From Ceratopteris richardii (Eukaryota > Streptophyta > Polypodiopsida > Polypodiales > Pteridaceae), in NCBI GenBank assembly GCA_020310875.1, contig CM035428.1:101707661-101771660 (forward strand): a DNA stretch of 64,000 nucleotides, in the 5' to 3' direction. Every line of letters begins with the position of its first letter. Position 1 is the first letter of the stretch. The notes under the pieces were generated by a model that had not been told where the DNA came from, ran no database searches, and was given only the letters and a program-made list of their open reading frames with translations. Both the position numbers and the translations under genes were made by a program. Shown one piece after another: positions 21,601 through 34,166 of this stretch.

Positions 21601-23260
21601 TCAAGCTTTGCTAAAAGCTTTAAACTTTTCCTGTGGAAGAGCTTTGGTGAATATGTCTGCCACATTATCTTGTGTAGGCACATATACCAAACCAATATCT
21701 CCTTCACGAAGGTGCTCTCTCACATAGTGATAATTTACCTCAATACCTTTCGTCTCTACATGTAACACTAGGTTTTTCACAACAGCCAATGCACTCTGAC
21801 TATAAGTGAGAATATCGTAGCAACATCAATCTCCATGCAAAGATCCATCAATAGGCATCTGAACCTTATAGACTTCACTATGGCTGTTAAAACGCGTTGT
21901 ACTTAGCTTCACAACTTGATGTCACCACTAGAGGTTGCTTCTTACTTAATCAAGATATGCATGAGTCTCCAAGGAAAAGGAAATTACCACTAGTGGACAC
22001 GTGAGTATCATAAGAACTAGCCCAATCACTATCTCTAAAAGCATGTGAGCATGTTTGAATATCTCTTCCACAAAAGATACTTAAGTTCAAATTGCCTTTT
22101 AGATATCCAAACACACATTTCACCACTTGCCAATGCTTAGTTCCAGGGCTATGCATGAATTGAATCAATTGGGAAATTGCATACTTTATATCCGACATTG
22201 TGTTGCATGCATAAATAAGACATCCCACAACTTACTGATAAAAAGAAGTGTCAAATGCATCACTAGAATCCTCAACTGAGAACCTAAATCTGGTCTCAAC
22301 TGGTGTGGAAACTGGCTTGCAATTCTCAAGCTCAGAACATTGAAGTAGTTTTTCAACATTCTTTGCTTGATGCATAACGGTTCCCCCCTCAAAGAATACA
22401 AACTAGATGCCAAGATAGTAGTTCAAAAGACCAAGATAAGTGACATAAAAAGTATGTTGCAAATCAGCCATAAGAATGTCAAGTTTTGCATCACATGACC
22501 AAGTCAAGAGTATATCATCGACATAAAGAACAAGCATTGTAAGATCAGCCCCATGTTTGCATACATGGAGTGTGCTCTCAATTGGACTACACATGAAGCC
22601 AAGAGCAATCAAGTTCTTATGGATTTTTGCATACCATGCACATGGAGCTTGCTTGAGACTATACAAGTATTTATGCAAGTGAAAAGTCATAGGCTCTTTC
22701 CCTTTCAAGGCAAATCTAGGAGGTTTCTTCACATAGAACTCTTCTTGCAAATCACCATTCAAGAAAGGTTTTTTTATATCCAATTGATGTACTTTCTAAT
22801 CTTGATGGGTAGCCAATGCATCATGATATGAATGGTAGTCATGCATGAAGTAGGTGCAAAAGTTTCCCCATAGTCAATGACATATTGTTGCACATATCAT
22901 TTCACAGCCAATCTAGCTTTGTAGCAATGAATACTACCATCAGACTTTCTCTTAATCTTGTAAATCCACATTGGTACCTAAATCCACATTGTACCAATCG
23001 TATTTTTCTTTTTTTGCAATTCACATAACACCCTACTACCATTTCTATGTATGGAATCCATTTTTTATTGCATACCACTCATCCATTGTGGATCATCACA
23101 TGCATCTTCAAAAGTAAGTGGCTCTTCATTACATGCTATTGCAATAAGAGAGTAATCCACAAAATTACTTAATGCATGACAAGAGCTTGATCTTGTTCTA
23201 CCAAGTAAAGGTGCACTCAATTTGCTATCCTCCAAACTTTGTTTCAACCACTTTGGCATA
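21601..23260 (-). pseudogene. Copia element 1: reverse transcriptase and RNase H
   Basis: On the minus strand, pieces in several frames cover the IN-RT linker (23065-23259) and the RT (22403-22783), which includes YSLKQAPCAWY and the catalytic YVDD as LYVDDILL. The RT end (GCLIYACNTMSDIKYAI at 22228) follows, then RNase H with VNYHYVREHL and ADIFTKALPQ at 21601-21789. Frameshifts and stops separate the pieces. The element is cut at 23265 by copia element 2 and resumes at 26341 with its integrase. It is the only copia in the window that keeps the YVDD box. Confidence 0.9.
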
Positions 23261-23265
23261 GTTTG

Positions 23266-24321
23266 TGTTGGGAAAGATGGATGGACACTCCAAGAAATGA
23301 GTAGGTACTGCTAATCCATGCTTTGTACCAGCCCTCTTTTGCTTCAGAGTTGAGTTGTAGGGCCGGTTAGCTTTCCAATAATACTAAACAAGTGCCTATA
23401 CTTTGGAAATGATGCGAGAAATGATTGATTCAAAATAGACTACTTCCAAGTTCAAGAATCAATGAGAACCTTCTATTTTTGTTCACACACTTGCTGCTTG
23501 TTAAGTTCAGTGCTTCCAATATAGTAGGAATTAGAAAATTTCCTTTTGAAGATATGAAATTTTCTTAATAAGCTAATGGAATCACCTAAAATGATGTATT
23601 ATACACAGAGTAATCAATTTAGCAATCAAACCATTACCCCCAATTTTTTAGGATCTCTACAAAGTTTGACCAATGACCACCTCGACACACTTGTCTCTGA
23701 ATCTCTTGCATAGAATGTCTTCAAAAAATTTCAACATGTACAGGACTTAGAGCTGATTCCAAAAAGCTATAAAAAATTGAAAATGGTGAAGTATTGATTG
23801 AGATATGAGCAATAGAAAATGACTGTTCTTAGTGATAATAATAAAGAGATCAACAAATATAATGAATGATTTATTGTATTATGAAACAATGTTGTACATG
23901 ATCATTGGCATAATGATTAATGCCCAATGATAGATGGAGTTGTAGGCTATAGTGTCAGCCTTACTCCCTTACAAAGTGATCAAGAAAAACTCGGGATTGT
24001 AGTGATCTCTACCCCGAGTCTTGTACATGCATCTTTTATAGATGTTCCATTTAAATTTTGAATTTGAATTCAATTTTTGGCTCTTACTAAAAAGTGTTCC
24101 CCTAATCTAGGAGATATTCTCTCCAAATGAGGTCATGGCTCTTTTATCTAAAAAACTCCACGAGCTTAGTGGTAGCTACAAATATTCCTCTAAGTCAAAT
24201 AGACTTTTACAAATGGGAAAGGTAAAGAATTTATAGCAATGGTTCTCATGGGACTTCAATTATTCCACATAGGATCTTCCAATGCCTTGCCAATTGTGTA
24301 GGCTTGGCACTTGCGCCAACA
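23266..24321 (-). repeat. 3' LTR of copia element 2
   Basis: 1056 bp with TGTTGG...CCAACA ends. Identity with the start of the truncated second LTR at 26305 (GGGAAAGATGGA and AGAAATGAG) confirms that it is an LTR. GTTTG at 23261-23265 would be the left TSD; the right one is lost. Confidence 0.85.
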
Positions 24322-24339
24322 GCTCTCCCTCAAGCCAAA

Positions 24340-26277
24340 CATCTTGGTTTATTCTTCTTCTTCAATCCTCTTGAATGTCCCGCAATCCAATCATAGCTTT
24401 GAACCTGCAAAGTTTAGTACCTCTTTAGACTTCTTCCTGTTTGATTTTCAACAAGTCCAAGATACTTTTTAAGGCAACTGAATACTTCATCTTTGTGCTT
24501 CATAAAATATAAGATAGTCCACCTACTGAAATCATCAATGAAAGATACATAATACCTTGATCCAAAAATTCAGGGATCCTTACTTGGTCCCCATAGATTT
24601 GTATGGACAAGCTCTAGGTAATCCTCATGCATGTAACATTTCTTTGAAAAGGGTAACCTATGAGATTTTCCAAACTGTCAAGCACCACATTTATAGATCA
24701 TGTGTTGCTTGGATACATTAGTTATCCCAAGCACACATTGATCTCTACATATTTGCTTTAAAGTTCTCTCACCAATATGCCCTAATCTCTTATGCCAAAT
24801 TTCAAGCTCTAATAGTGTTTGGTCTTTGTAATTATAAAGTGCAATATTCCTTGTATCTTCAAGTTCAAAAGTGACTAATCTACCTGTCTTTTCTCCTTTG
24901 GAAATGCTCTTGAATCCATGTTGGGGATCCTCCACAAATGCTCCATATTTGTTGAACCTAACCTGCAAACCCTTTTCCACAATCTGTCCAACACTCATCA
25001 AATTCTTGGTAATTATAGGTACATATAGAACCGTGCTCAACAGATTTCTATTTCCATAAGAGGTTTTAACATTTCCTACCTTAATCACTAAGTGCTTGGT
25101 GTCATCACCTGTTTGTACCTGATGTTTACCCTTAGGTTCCTCAAGGTCAGAGAGAAGGGCTACATTTCCTGCCACATGGTTTGAGCAACCTAAGTCAATG
25201 TAGAAGAGATGGTCATCATTTATACCTAGCTTTGAAGTCCTGTTCATAATCAAAAGAGAATCCTCTTGTTCCTCTGTATAGTTGTTGTACTCTTTCCTTG
25301 CTTTGTAACTTCCTTGGTAGTTGTTATTATAGTTGTTGTTGTAATTGTTATTGTAGCCTTGATGGTGGTTGAATCTTCCTCTTGATTGTGTAATCCACCT
25401 CTTTGAAATCCTCTGCCTCTCTGATTCTTGAAGGTCCTGTAACACTCATCTGTAGTATGATGTGACAATCCACAAATATTACATGATGAGGAGTTATAGG
25501 GTCTCCCCCGTCCTTGCTTACCTCCTCTACCCCTACCTCTTGAGGTTCTACCTCTCCCTACATAGTTGGTTTGGGAGGTAGCTCCTTCATCCTCAATCTT
25601 CTTTCTTTTTCCTTTCTCTTTAGACTTACTTTTATCTGTGTATAGGGCAGAAGAGTTGTTACCTCTTGATGAATCTCCATTATTGTTGAGCTTGGCTTCA
25701 TGGGTGAAGAGTTGTCCCATGAGTGTGGTAAGATCTCGAATCTGCATGTCCATGTACAAGTCTGTGGCAGTTGTGAAGCTCTCCCATTTGTCATCTGCCT
25801 TAATACCATTGCTTACTTGTCTTACAATTTGATCCTCTTCAATCTCTTCTCCTATGCTTGCCAATTGATCACCTACATCCTTGACTTTGGTCACATACTC
25901 TTAGATGCCTTGCTTGGGTTTCTTCCTTTGAATCCTCAATTGGTTCTTCCTAGCCCTTGTGTTGGAAGAGAAATATGAAGACAATGTTTCCCAAGTCTCT
26001 TAGGATGTCTTACAGTTCCTAATGTGTGGAAGATGAAAATCAGAGATTGAGTTAAGAAGTATGACCTTGCTAATGCATCTTTGACACACCATGAATTGAG
26101 TCTTTCATGCTCCTCTCTTGTAGGTTGTCCTTTGCTTCTAAAAATGGGCATCTTCTCATCTCCGAAGATGTATCCATAGAGACTCCTTCCTTGCAAGTAT
26201 GTCTTCATCCTTAAGGACCATGCTTGGTAGTTGTTCCTGTCTAATTTATCAATGAAAGAAGGAAAACCATCTCCCAT
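24340..26277 (-). pseudogene. Copia element 2 gag-protease-integrase remnant
   Basis: Translation starts just inside the primer site at 26277 with MGDGFPSFIDKLDRNNYQAW (gag). It continues in a second frame (25250-25894) with the CCHC zinc knuckle CNICGLSHHTTDEC. The protease (24678-25445) reads FYIDLGCSNHVAG, with the usual D-S-G changed to D-L-G. GAG-pre-integrase follows (WHKRLGHIGERT), then part of integrase (YYVSFIDDFSR, about 24530). At least two frame changes occur. Everything after mid-integrase is deleted up to the polypurine tract. Confidence 0.9.
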
Positions 26278-26290
26278 TTTACCTTAGCTT

Positions 26291-26303
26291 TGCTCTGATA
26301 CCA
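26291..26303 (-). other. Primer-binding site of copia element 2
   Basis: The minus strand reads TGGTATCAGAGCA, matching the initiator-methionine tRNA 3' end used by plant copia elements. Confidence 0.9.
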
Positions 26304-26340
26304 CTCTTGGGAAAGATGGAGGGACACTCTAAGAAATGAG

Positions 26341-26935
26341 TGCATGATAGAAACAACCAAAAAGTCTAAAATGCAAAATTGAAGGCTTTTTACCAGAATA
26401 TGCTTCTTGAGGAGTCATCCCCTTCAGTGCTTTTGTGTAGCTTTGATTGAGGATATAGACTGTTGTATTGACTGCTTTTGCCCATAATGAATCAGGTATG
26501 TCTTGAGCCTTTAACATACAACGAGCCATTTCAACTACTATCCTGTTCCTACGCTCAACAATGCCATTTTGTTGAGGTGTATACGCTGTGGTAAGTTGCC
26601 TTTTCACACCATGATCCTTATAGAAATTATTGAATTTTCTTCACAAGAATTCACCTCCTTTATCTGTTATGAATTTCTTCAGTTTTCTTCCTGATTCATT
26701 TTCCACATACTTATGCCACATTTTAAAATTTTCAAAAGCATCAACCTTCTCTTGAATGAAATAAACCCACATCTTTCTACTATAATCTTCGACTAACATC
26801 AAAATGTAGAAAGATCCTCCTAAAGCAGGTGTAGATATTTTACCACAGAGATTAGCATGTACCAACTCTAGAGGAGCTTGAGATCGATTGTGTAATAAAG
26901 TATGCCTATGATCCAAGGGTCTGGTTGGTTCAGAC
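26341..26935 (-). pseudogene. Copia element 1: integrase segment (other side of the nest)
   Basis: The minus-strand frames read LVHANLCGKI and LMLVEDYSRKMWVYFI with a following DKGGEF (26641-26916). They then give AYTPQQNGIVERRNR and LFGCFYHA (26329-26607), which is integrase core through its end. About 300 bases expected between this and the RT part at 23260 are missing, lost with the copia 2 LTR. It ends abruptly at about 26935. Confidence 0.85.
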
Positions 26936-27027
26936 AGATCTCAAATCAAACACCGTTTGGTCATCTGTGTGTATGAACAAAGATCTCGAGTTTAGACTTA
27001 CTAGGAGGTCTTGTGCTCTTCAGTGAT

Positions 27028-27130
27028 CCATTTAGCTTAATGGTTAAGTCTCAAGGATGTGAAGGAGGAGGTCTTGGGTTTGATCCCTATGGGATACATG
27101 GGGAGAGTACTTTGCCCAAAGAGATCTACA
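27028..27130 (+). repeat. tRNA-derived SINE-like repeat
   Basis: A box A-like TTTAGCTTAATGGTTAAG at 27031-27048 and a box B GGGTTTGATCCC at 27076-27087 are spaced as in a tRNA-derived SINE. No tRNA cloverleaf with a CCA-ready acceptor stem is evident, and the tail and TSD are unclear. Confidence 0.45.
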
Positions 27131-29707
27131 ACCTTCTAGAAGCATCCACTTGAGTTAACTCGAGTTAACTAGGACACTTGGTGCACATGCAGTTACATGG
27201 CCGACACATGAATGGTTAGTATCCACCTGCCCAAGAAGGCAGTCCCTTGGAGAGATAAAAAAGGCAGCTAGATGATGAACTCCAAGATTCGAACACGCAA
27301 CATCTAGGTGAACAACAATTTCCCTTATCCACAAGTACTGCCAGTTGTTGTGCACATCGGACGGGCGTTAACAATCATACTCGTCAAATCTTGGAGCTGT
27401 AGAACCTTACATCACAAGAAAAAGGATCATGCGTGTGGGGACAACAGGATTCAAACATCAGACTTCGAGTGTGAAGGTGACTATCTAATCCGATCAAGCT
27501 AGAAACTTCAATGTGGTGAGAGGAAGTGGATCTATAAAGGTTTTCGAAGCAAACTAATATGCTAGTCAGTTCCCCAACAACACACATTGATGATGATTGA
27601 ATATGGTAGCATAAGTCAAAGAGTTGATTTTGCTTCTCCTAATCCATTCGATGCTCAAGATTTACAAAGTTTAGTCCACGATTTTGACTGGTATGTGCAA
27701 AGCAAAAGGTGAATCTTGACAAAGGAAGTGGCCAGTAGTCGACACCCATTTCAAAGATAAAGGGATCTATCCACCAAGTTAGTTGACTCTGCATCCTCTC
27801 TTATTTTCAAGAAGGACAAAGGATCTATAGAAGACATATATGGCTAAAGCTTTACCAGGGAAGCCTCAAAGGAGGGGCTAAGACAAGCATATTCCAAGAA
27901 AGACTTGAGCTAAAAGTTCTTGGGAATTGTCAATCTGTTGAGCAATTCCTAACTTCTCTATTCTAGATTATACTAGACTCTAAAAAATCATTTATGCTAT
28001 AACTTGAAGCAAACTCAAATAAATAAGTCCACTTAGACTTATTATCTTTTGAAGATTGGAAAGGTTCTTGTACACAACATCTATCTAGGATGTTCACTTT
28101 AGTTATCTAGTTCTAATCGGCTAACCCTGGACTTTTACAAAAAGAATCATATACCATATGTGAGTGAATTCCAAAATATTTGGAAAGAAAAAAGAAATAA
28201 CTAAAACTCTGTACCACCAATTCATTATTTGAAGACAGGAAGACTTGCTATGAGTCAAAGTCTAGATGACCAAGGACTTTAACTTCTCAAAGATCTGTTT
28301 CAACAGGGTATTGAAGTATTTTTTCTATCTTTAAGAGAAATAAGTTAGATTCTCAAAAAAGATTCAAAGCAAATAAAAAACATCATCCAACCATAAGATA
28401 CTAGTGTGGTATCCAACATCGTGTATAGTTGGTTCCATCCAGCTTCCCTTCAGTGAATGCAGGTGGGTGAATTCGAATAGGTGCAACATTAACATTAGTT
28501 GAAGCACTAAGAGCTTTCTCAAATTCATTCCATTTGGATCTAAGCTTCAAGAAATTCATTTTTAGCCTTAAACTCTATCATCTGAGAAGTAATACTACTG
28601 AAAGAAAAATAAATTAGGGACTCATCTTCAAGCAACATCTCTCTTAGTTAATCTCTTTCCACCTCTATTCATTTAAAATCTTCTTTGCAGCAAAGCAACT
28701 CCTCACTTGCAATTGAAATATAGTGATCTTAAAATCTAGCTACCATTTTAGTTCATCTATAGTGATCGTTGTGATTTTTTTGTCTTTCTATAGGTCATCA
28801 AGCCATGAATGTATATACTTTTTCTTTTTTTCCAGTATAGAGCTATGTTTGTGAAGAGCTGGAATGAGTTGGATTGGGAATGAATTATGTCCTTGTTGGA
28901 TGAGTTGGAATGCCTACTTCATGTATCATGTGACATGTTCTACCTAGAGGTACCTTGAGTTCAAATGCTACATCACCATTAAGGAGTGGACCCATTGTTC
29001 TCTTTTTTGCATGTCCCTTCGATATTTATTTTAGTGGTTGCTTGTATGGGGGTCAATGTTCATCATACTCTCAAGAAGGATTCTATGAACGAGGTTCATA
29101 TTTAATTTCTTAGTTTTTTTTGTCAAATTGAACCACTTTTAGATTGTCTATGGTGACCATTATGGCATGTAGATCCATTTCATCTTCCCTTATGGGGTTG
29201 CATCCAAGGTGGTCATTGTGTACCTTGAACCTGGATATGATACACCACAAAAACTTGTTACTATAAAATAACTAGGTGATACTTTTTAGATAACTTCATT
29301 TCCAAGTTAAACCATGACAAAGTTTTTGTGCATGGCATTGATCATGATGCAAAAGCCTTGTTGATAGCCTACATTTTTCACTTGTGATGTTTTGTTGCAA
29401 TTTTCATGAAAACATTTGTAATTTTCAAATCCTATAAAAGTTGTTTTTGAAAGAAAACCAAGTGAGCATTATTCCAATTAGTCACATTTCATGTAACCAC
29501 TAATATGATGTCTTTTAAGTACTTATTATCATATATATGTTGGGACTTTTCCGTTTCTTATGTACTAGACATCCTGATTGATACAAATTGAGAAATGAAA
29601 ATACTCCATATAAAAAAAGAACATTCCATATCTCAATGAATAAAACGAGCACAAGCTAAAGAAACAAACATTATTTGAATGTAGAATGTACTATATCTTT
29701 CACTATT
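27131..29707. other. Long non-coding stretch, nothing recognised
   Basis: There is a possible second SINE-like segment around 27230-27370 on the minus strand (box B-like GTTCGAATCT near 27291). Otherwise I see no motif, repeat end or coherent frame. Confidence 0.4.
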
Positions 29708-29712
29708 CCTAT

Positions 29713-30553
29713 TGTTGGATTTTATTGACCTCCAGAATATAGCTCGAAGTAGGTGGAACCCCCTAGGAACAAGTTGACCTTCTCGCAAACTCCATCATAG
29801 AAAACCAGTCATGCTTGCAGAGCTTACTGTTCTCTACTGGTTTAGAATTTTTTAAAACGGATTCAACCACATATACTAGAGACCAAGAGCTTTCCAATGA
29901 GCCAAAGAACACTCAATTTGGATAAGTACACAAGGAGATATGACCTCTGCAAGTTTGAGGTTTAATGGAGACCTTCAACAGGGGTGAAACCAGAGAACAC
30001 AGACTACTTGCAGAGAGTACTGCTCTCAGATCAGAAATCCAATGATTATGAAAATTGAAAGTATGAAATTAGACAGTAAGAGCTTTCAAATGAGCTATAA
30101 AACATGTAATTTGGATATATAATGAGGGAGATACAAGCTCTGCAATCTCTGCATACAAAACTACAACAGTGTAGAGATACACATATGACTCTCTTGGACA
30201 TCCCACAAGATCACGACTTCTCTCATCTTTTTATAGCATGGGGAAGTAATCTAAAACCTTCCTAATACATCTAAATTCATGGTAGACACTTGGGTGGAGA
30301 TATTACATGACTCAAGTGCTCAAATAAGCAAAGTATTGATGGACTTTGAGAACTAGCCACATCGACCTTCCACTAGGACACCGCTGCAGCTCCCTTATGA
30401 CTCACTAATTTGACTCACCATGTTCTAGAAATCACGTGGTATTTTTGCTATATTTTATGAACAATATGAGACTTCTTGAAGTATTTGAAGACTTACGAAA
30501 GGTATTTACATAATTTGAAACTTGTACCATACATAAAACAAATGTTCGCAACA
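29713..30553 (-). repeat. 3' LTR of copia element 3
   Basis: 841 bp, TG...CA, paired with 34167-35008. A TTTTTATAGCATGGGG segment near 30232 may belong to the promoter/R region. Confidence 0.95.
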
Positions 30554-30562
30554 TTCTCCCCC

Positions 30563-33500
30563 TCAAGTTTCAAAGGGTATTTCCTTCATGCCAAGAATAT
30601 AGTTGAATCTTTGAAGCTTTGGTCCATCCAAGGATTTGGTGAAGATATCTACAACTTGATCCTTTGTTCCCACAAAAGAAACTTGTACTTCATTGTTTAT
30701 GGCCTTCTCTCGAACATAATGATAGTAAACATCTATATCCTTTGTTCGAGCATGAAAAACAGGATTTGAGGTCATATGAATGCTGCTCAAGTTATCCCCA
30801 TATATCTGTGGTACATCAACCTGCACATTCAAGTCATGAAACAACTTTTTAAACCACATAACTCAGTAGTAGCCAATGCTAAAACTCTAGACTCCGCCTC
30901 TGTAGAAGATAAAGCAACTGTAGGCTGTTTCTTTGAACTCCATGTTAATGTCTTGTTTCCTGCTATTACCACATATCCACTTGTGGATCTTCTGTCATCT
31001 TTGCTTCCATCCCAATCTAAGCACTCTTTTTGCTGCATGCATATGAGGTAATCTAGGTTAATGCATAAATTGTGACAATACTCCCACTGCATAGCATATA
31101 CCAGGTCTAGTTTTTGTTGCATAAATCAAAGATCCTACCATGGATCTATATGCATTCATATCATGCAACTCATCACCTTCCTTTGCACTCAATTTTACAT
31201 GTGCCTCATAATAACATGTGGGTTCATTTTCCTGCTCAACTTTTGTCATAAAAGCATAATGAGTATTCATGAAAGATTCATAAGTATAACTTTGAGGTTG
31301 ATTACTCACTCTTGAAGTTCTTCTTACCTCCAATGTAGATGCTCTTCCTTTATTATTAGGAACCTTTGATGATTCTCCATACTCACATACATCACTAATT
31401 TCCTCTCCTTCATCATTAACTTCAACAAGTTTGAGGTTACCTTTGCTTTTAACACTTGGAGGTGACTCTTGCCTTAATCTTCCATTGAAAGGTAGCTCTC
31501 TTTCTTCATCCAAACCACTTTTCTCATCACTTAAACTTCTTGTGGGCTGAGGTAAGCACTCATCTGCTTCACCTGTATCTTCTTCATCTCCATTTATGAC
31601 CTGTAAACTTTTCTTATCTACATACCATGAAAGTGATTCATCAAAATTTACATCTCTTGAAACAACCACCTTATTGGTATGAGGATTATAACATCTATAT
31701 CCTCTTTGAGTATCTGCATAACCAATAAATATACACTTTTCTGATTTCACATGAAGTTTTGATCTCACTTCACTAGGTACATGTACATAACATACACAAC
31801 CAAATACTTTCGAATGACTTACACTTGGTTTCCTTCCATGCCATACCTCGTATGGTGTCAAATGATGAACTCCAGCAGTAGGTACTCTATTCATAATGTA
31901 CACACTTGTGATAACAGCTTCAGCCCAAAAAGAATTAGGCAAACACATATCATTTAGCATGCTTCTAGATGCTTCTCCTATGATTCTAGTTCTTCTTTCT
32001 ACGACTCGATTTTGTTGTGGAGTATACCTGCATGTAACTTCTCTTTTGATACCTTCATCATACACAAAATCAGTAAAAGCTTGAGAGAAATACTCTCCCC
32101 CTCCATCAGATCTTAGCTTCTTAACAAATCTTCCTGTTTGCTTCTCGACAAATGATTAAAATTTTTTGAAACAATCAAAGACTTCACTCTTATGTTTAAT
32201 GAAATACACAAATGTCATTCTACTATGATCATCAATGAATGATACATAGTACTTATTACCGGCCAAGGATGCCTCTTTAGTAGGACCCCATACATCCGTG
32301 TGTATAAGGTCTAGCAATCCACTGCTTACATAGCTTAAATGCTTGAAAGGCTTTCTACTCTGCTTACCCATTTGACATGCTTCACAAAGATGCACTATAT
32401 GTTGCTTAGTAAGATCAGGTAATCCTTCAACAATCCTCTTCTTTGATAGCTCCTTAAACCTGTGTACATTCATGTGTCCAATCCTTTTGTGCCATAGATC
32501 AAGCTCTGCTATTCGATGCATTTCATAAGAGAAATAGTTTGCATGATTTGGGTTTACCTTGAATGTAAACAATCTACCTTGTTTTTGACCTCTAGCAATT
32601 AACCTCCTTTGCTTTGGATCCTCAATGAAGCAACCTGCATGATTAAATCTTATTTGCAAACCTTTTTCTACCATTTGACCAACTGACATCAAATTCTAAG
32701 TGATCGTTGGCACATAAAGTACATCCTTTAAGCAATTTATCTTGCTCTTATCCTGCATAACAACATCTCCAACCTGCATAATCATATGTGTTGTATCATC
32801 TCCTGTTTCAACATGACCTTTACATGAAGGATTATGCATATTAGAAAACCATGAAGCATCATGTGACATATGGTTAGAACAACCACTATCTACATACCAT
32901 ACATCACTATTGCAATTCATCTTAGTTTCTACATTCATCATAAGAAGAGAATCATAATCATCACTTTTACCTTCAACTGCATAATTTCCTTGTTGTTTAC
33001 CTCTTCTTGAATAGCCTCCTCTTCGATTACCACCTTGATTATTTTCATTTTGATAACAATCTTTGGCATAGTGTCCATACCTTCCACATATATAGCAATT
33101 GTTGTTAACTTCACTCCTTTGTCTTTGATTGTAGTTGTAGTAGCCTCTCGTACCTCTAGCGCTTGATCTTCCTCTTCCTCTTGTGTTGAAGAAGCCACTT
33201 GAAGTCCCTTGATCATCGCTCCTTCTTCCTCGACCTCTATTTGAACCTCTTCTACCTCTGTTTCCACCTCTTGATGATCCTATATAAAGAGCTTGTCCTT
33301 GAGATCCTTTGTGATTTGAAGTAGAACCATTTAGATTCATCTCCTCCGTGACCATGAGAGCAGCAAGCTGATCAAAGTCTGGTAATTCTCCTCTAACATA
33401 AACGGAAGTAATGAATGGTTTCCATCTCTCATCATCCTTGAGTCCGTTGAAAGTATGTGCAACCAAGTCATCGTCCTCCACATGAGCTTGAATTGATCCT

Positions 33501-33919
33501 AGTTGATCTGCAATCTCTTTAACCTTCAACAAGTAATCATTGACCGATGTCCTTGTATCTTTCTTTATGTTATTCAACTCATTTTTGAGTTGAATCTTCC
33601 TTGCTCTTGTACGTGTAGCATACAACCTTTCCAATGCAAGCCAAACATCTCTACTTGTGTCTAGATCTTGTATGTGTCCTACCATTGATTCTTGAATATT
33701 TTGTGATAAAATGAAAATAACCCTTTTGTCTCTTTCATTCCAAAGTCTAAACTCCCTCAATTGATGCTGATTTGGATCCTTTGGTAATATAGGTTTGATA
33801 TCCGTTCCATCAATCAAACCATACAAGCCTCTACCTTGCAAGTATGCTGTGATTCTAAATCGCCATGCTTGATAGTTGTTCTTATCAAGCTTCTCTATTT
33901 GTGCATGTTGATCGCCCAT
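30563..33919 (-). pseudogene. Copia element 3 gag-pol with RT core deleted
   Basis: One frame runs from gag (MGDQHAQIEKLDKNNYQAW at 33919) through the zinc knuckle CYICGRYGHYAKDC, protease (WYVDSGCSNHM), GAG-pre-integrase (LWHKRIGHMN) and integrase (IHTDVWGP, FIDDHSRMTF, YTPQQNRVVERR). Only two nonsense codons interrupt it, near 32694 and 32157. Near 31200 the linker before the RT (ENEPTCYYEA) joins in frame to the post-RT block (HVKLSAKEGDEL). Most of the RT, including YVDD, is therefore absent. A second deletion and frame change falls in RNase H near 31040, and the RNase H end (DVYYHYVREKA, VDIFTKSLDG) is in the original frame. It cannot make RT. Confidence 0.93.
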
Positions 33920-34166
33920 TGTGTAAATACTAAACTTCCTCCTTTATCCCTCCTTTTGGATATGTGTGATAAGAATAAGTATGAGATTTACCTTTGTAAT
34001 AAATCTTATGCACCTTTCTTTGCTTGGATGTTGCTTGAGATGCTTCCTTGCTATCTCCTTCTACCTTTGTGTAGTGTCGATGATGAACCATTGCTCCAAT
34101 AGCTTCAAATTCTTCATCAAGGTATTATAACCTTCTCCAAGCTTCAAGTCCTTTCTCTGATACCAA

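Larger units (their letters stand above)
23266..26340 (-). mobile_element. Copia element 2, nested inside copia element 1
   Basis: A full LTR (23266-24321) starts TGTTGG and ends CCAACA, followed by the complement of a polypurine tract (GCTCTCCCTCAAGC, 24322-24335). At the other end a perfect initiator-Met primer site (plus-strand TGCTCTGATACCA, 26291-26303) abuts only the first 36 bp of the second LTR (26305-26340). The neighbouring copia 1 sequence then resumes. The element inserted into copia 1, and its 5' LTR was later almost entirely deleted together with some copia 1 sequence. RT and RNase H are also missing. Confidence 0.9.

Noticed and set aside
27031..27100. Possible tRNA gene
   Set aside because: Box A and box B are present but I cannot fold a full cloverleaf with an acceptor stem, so a SINE-like origin is more likely. 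The same applies to 8907-9145 and 1926-2105.
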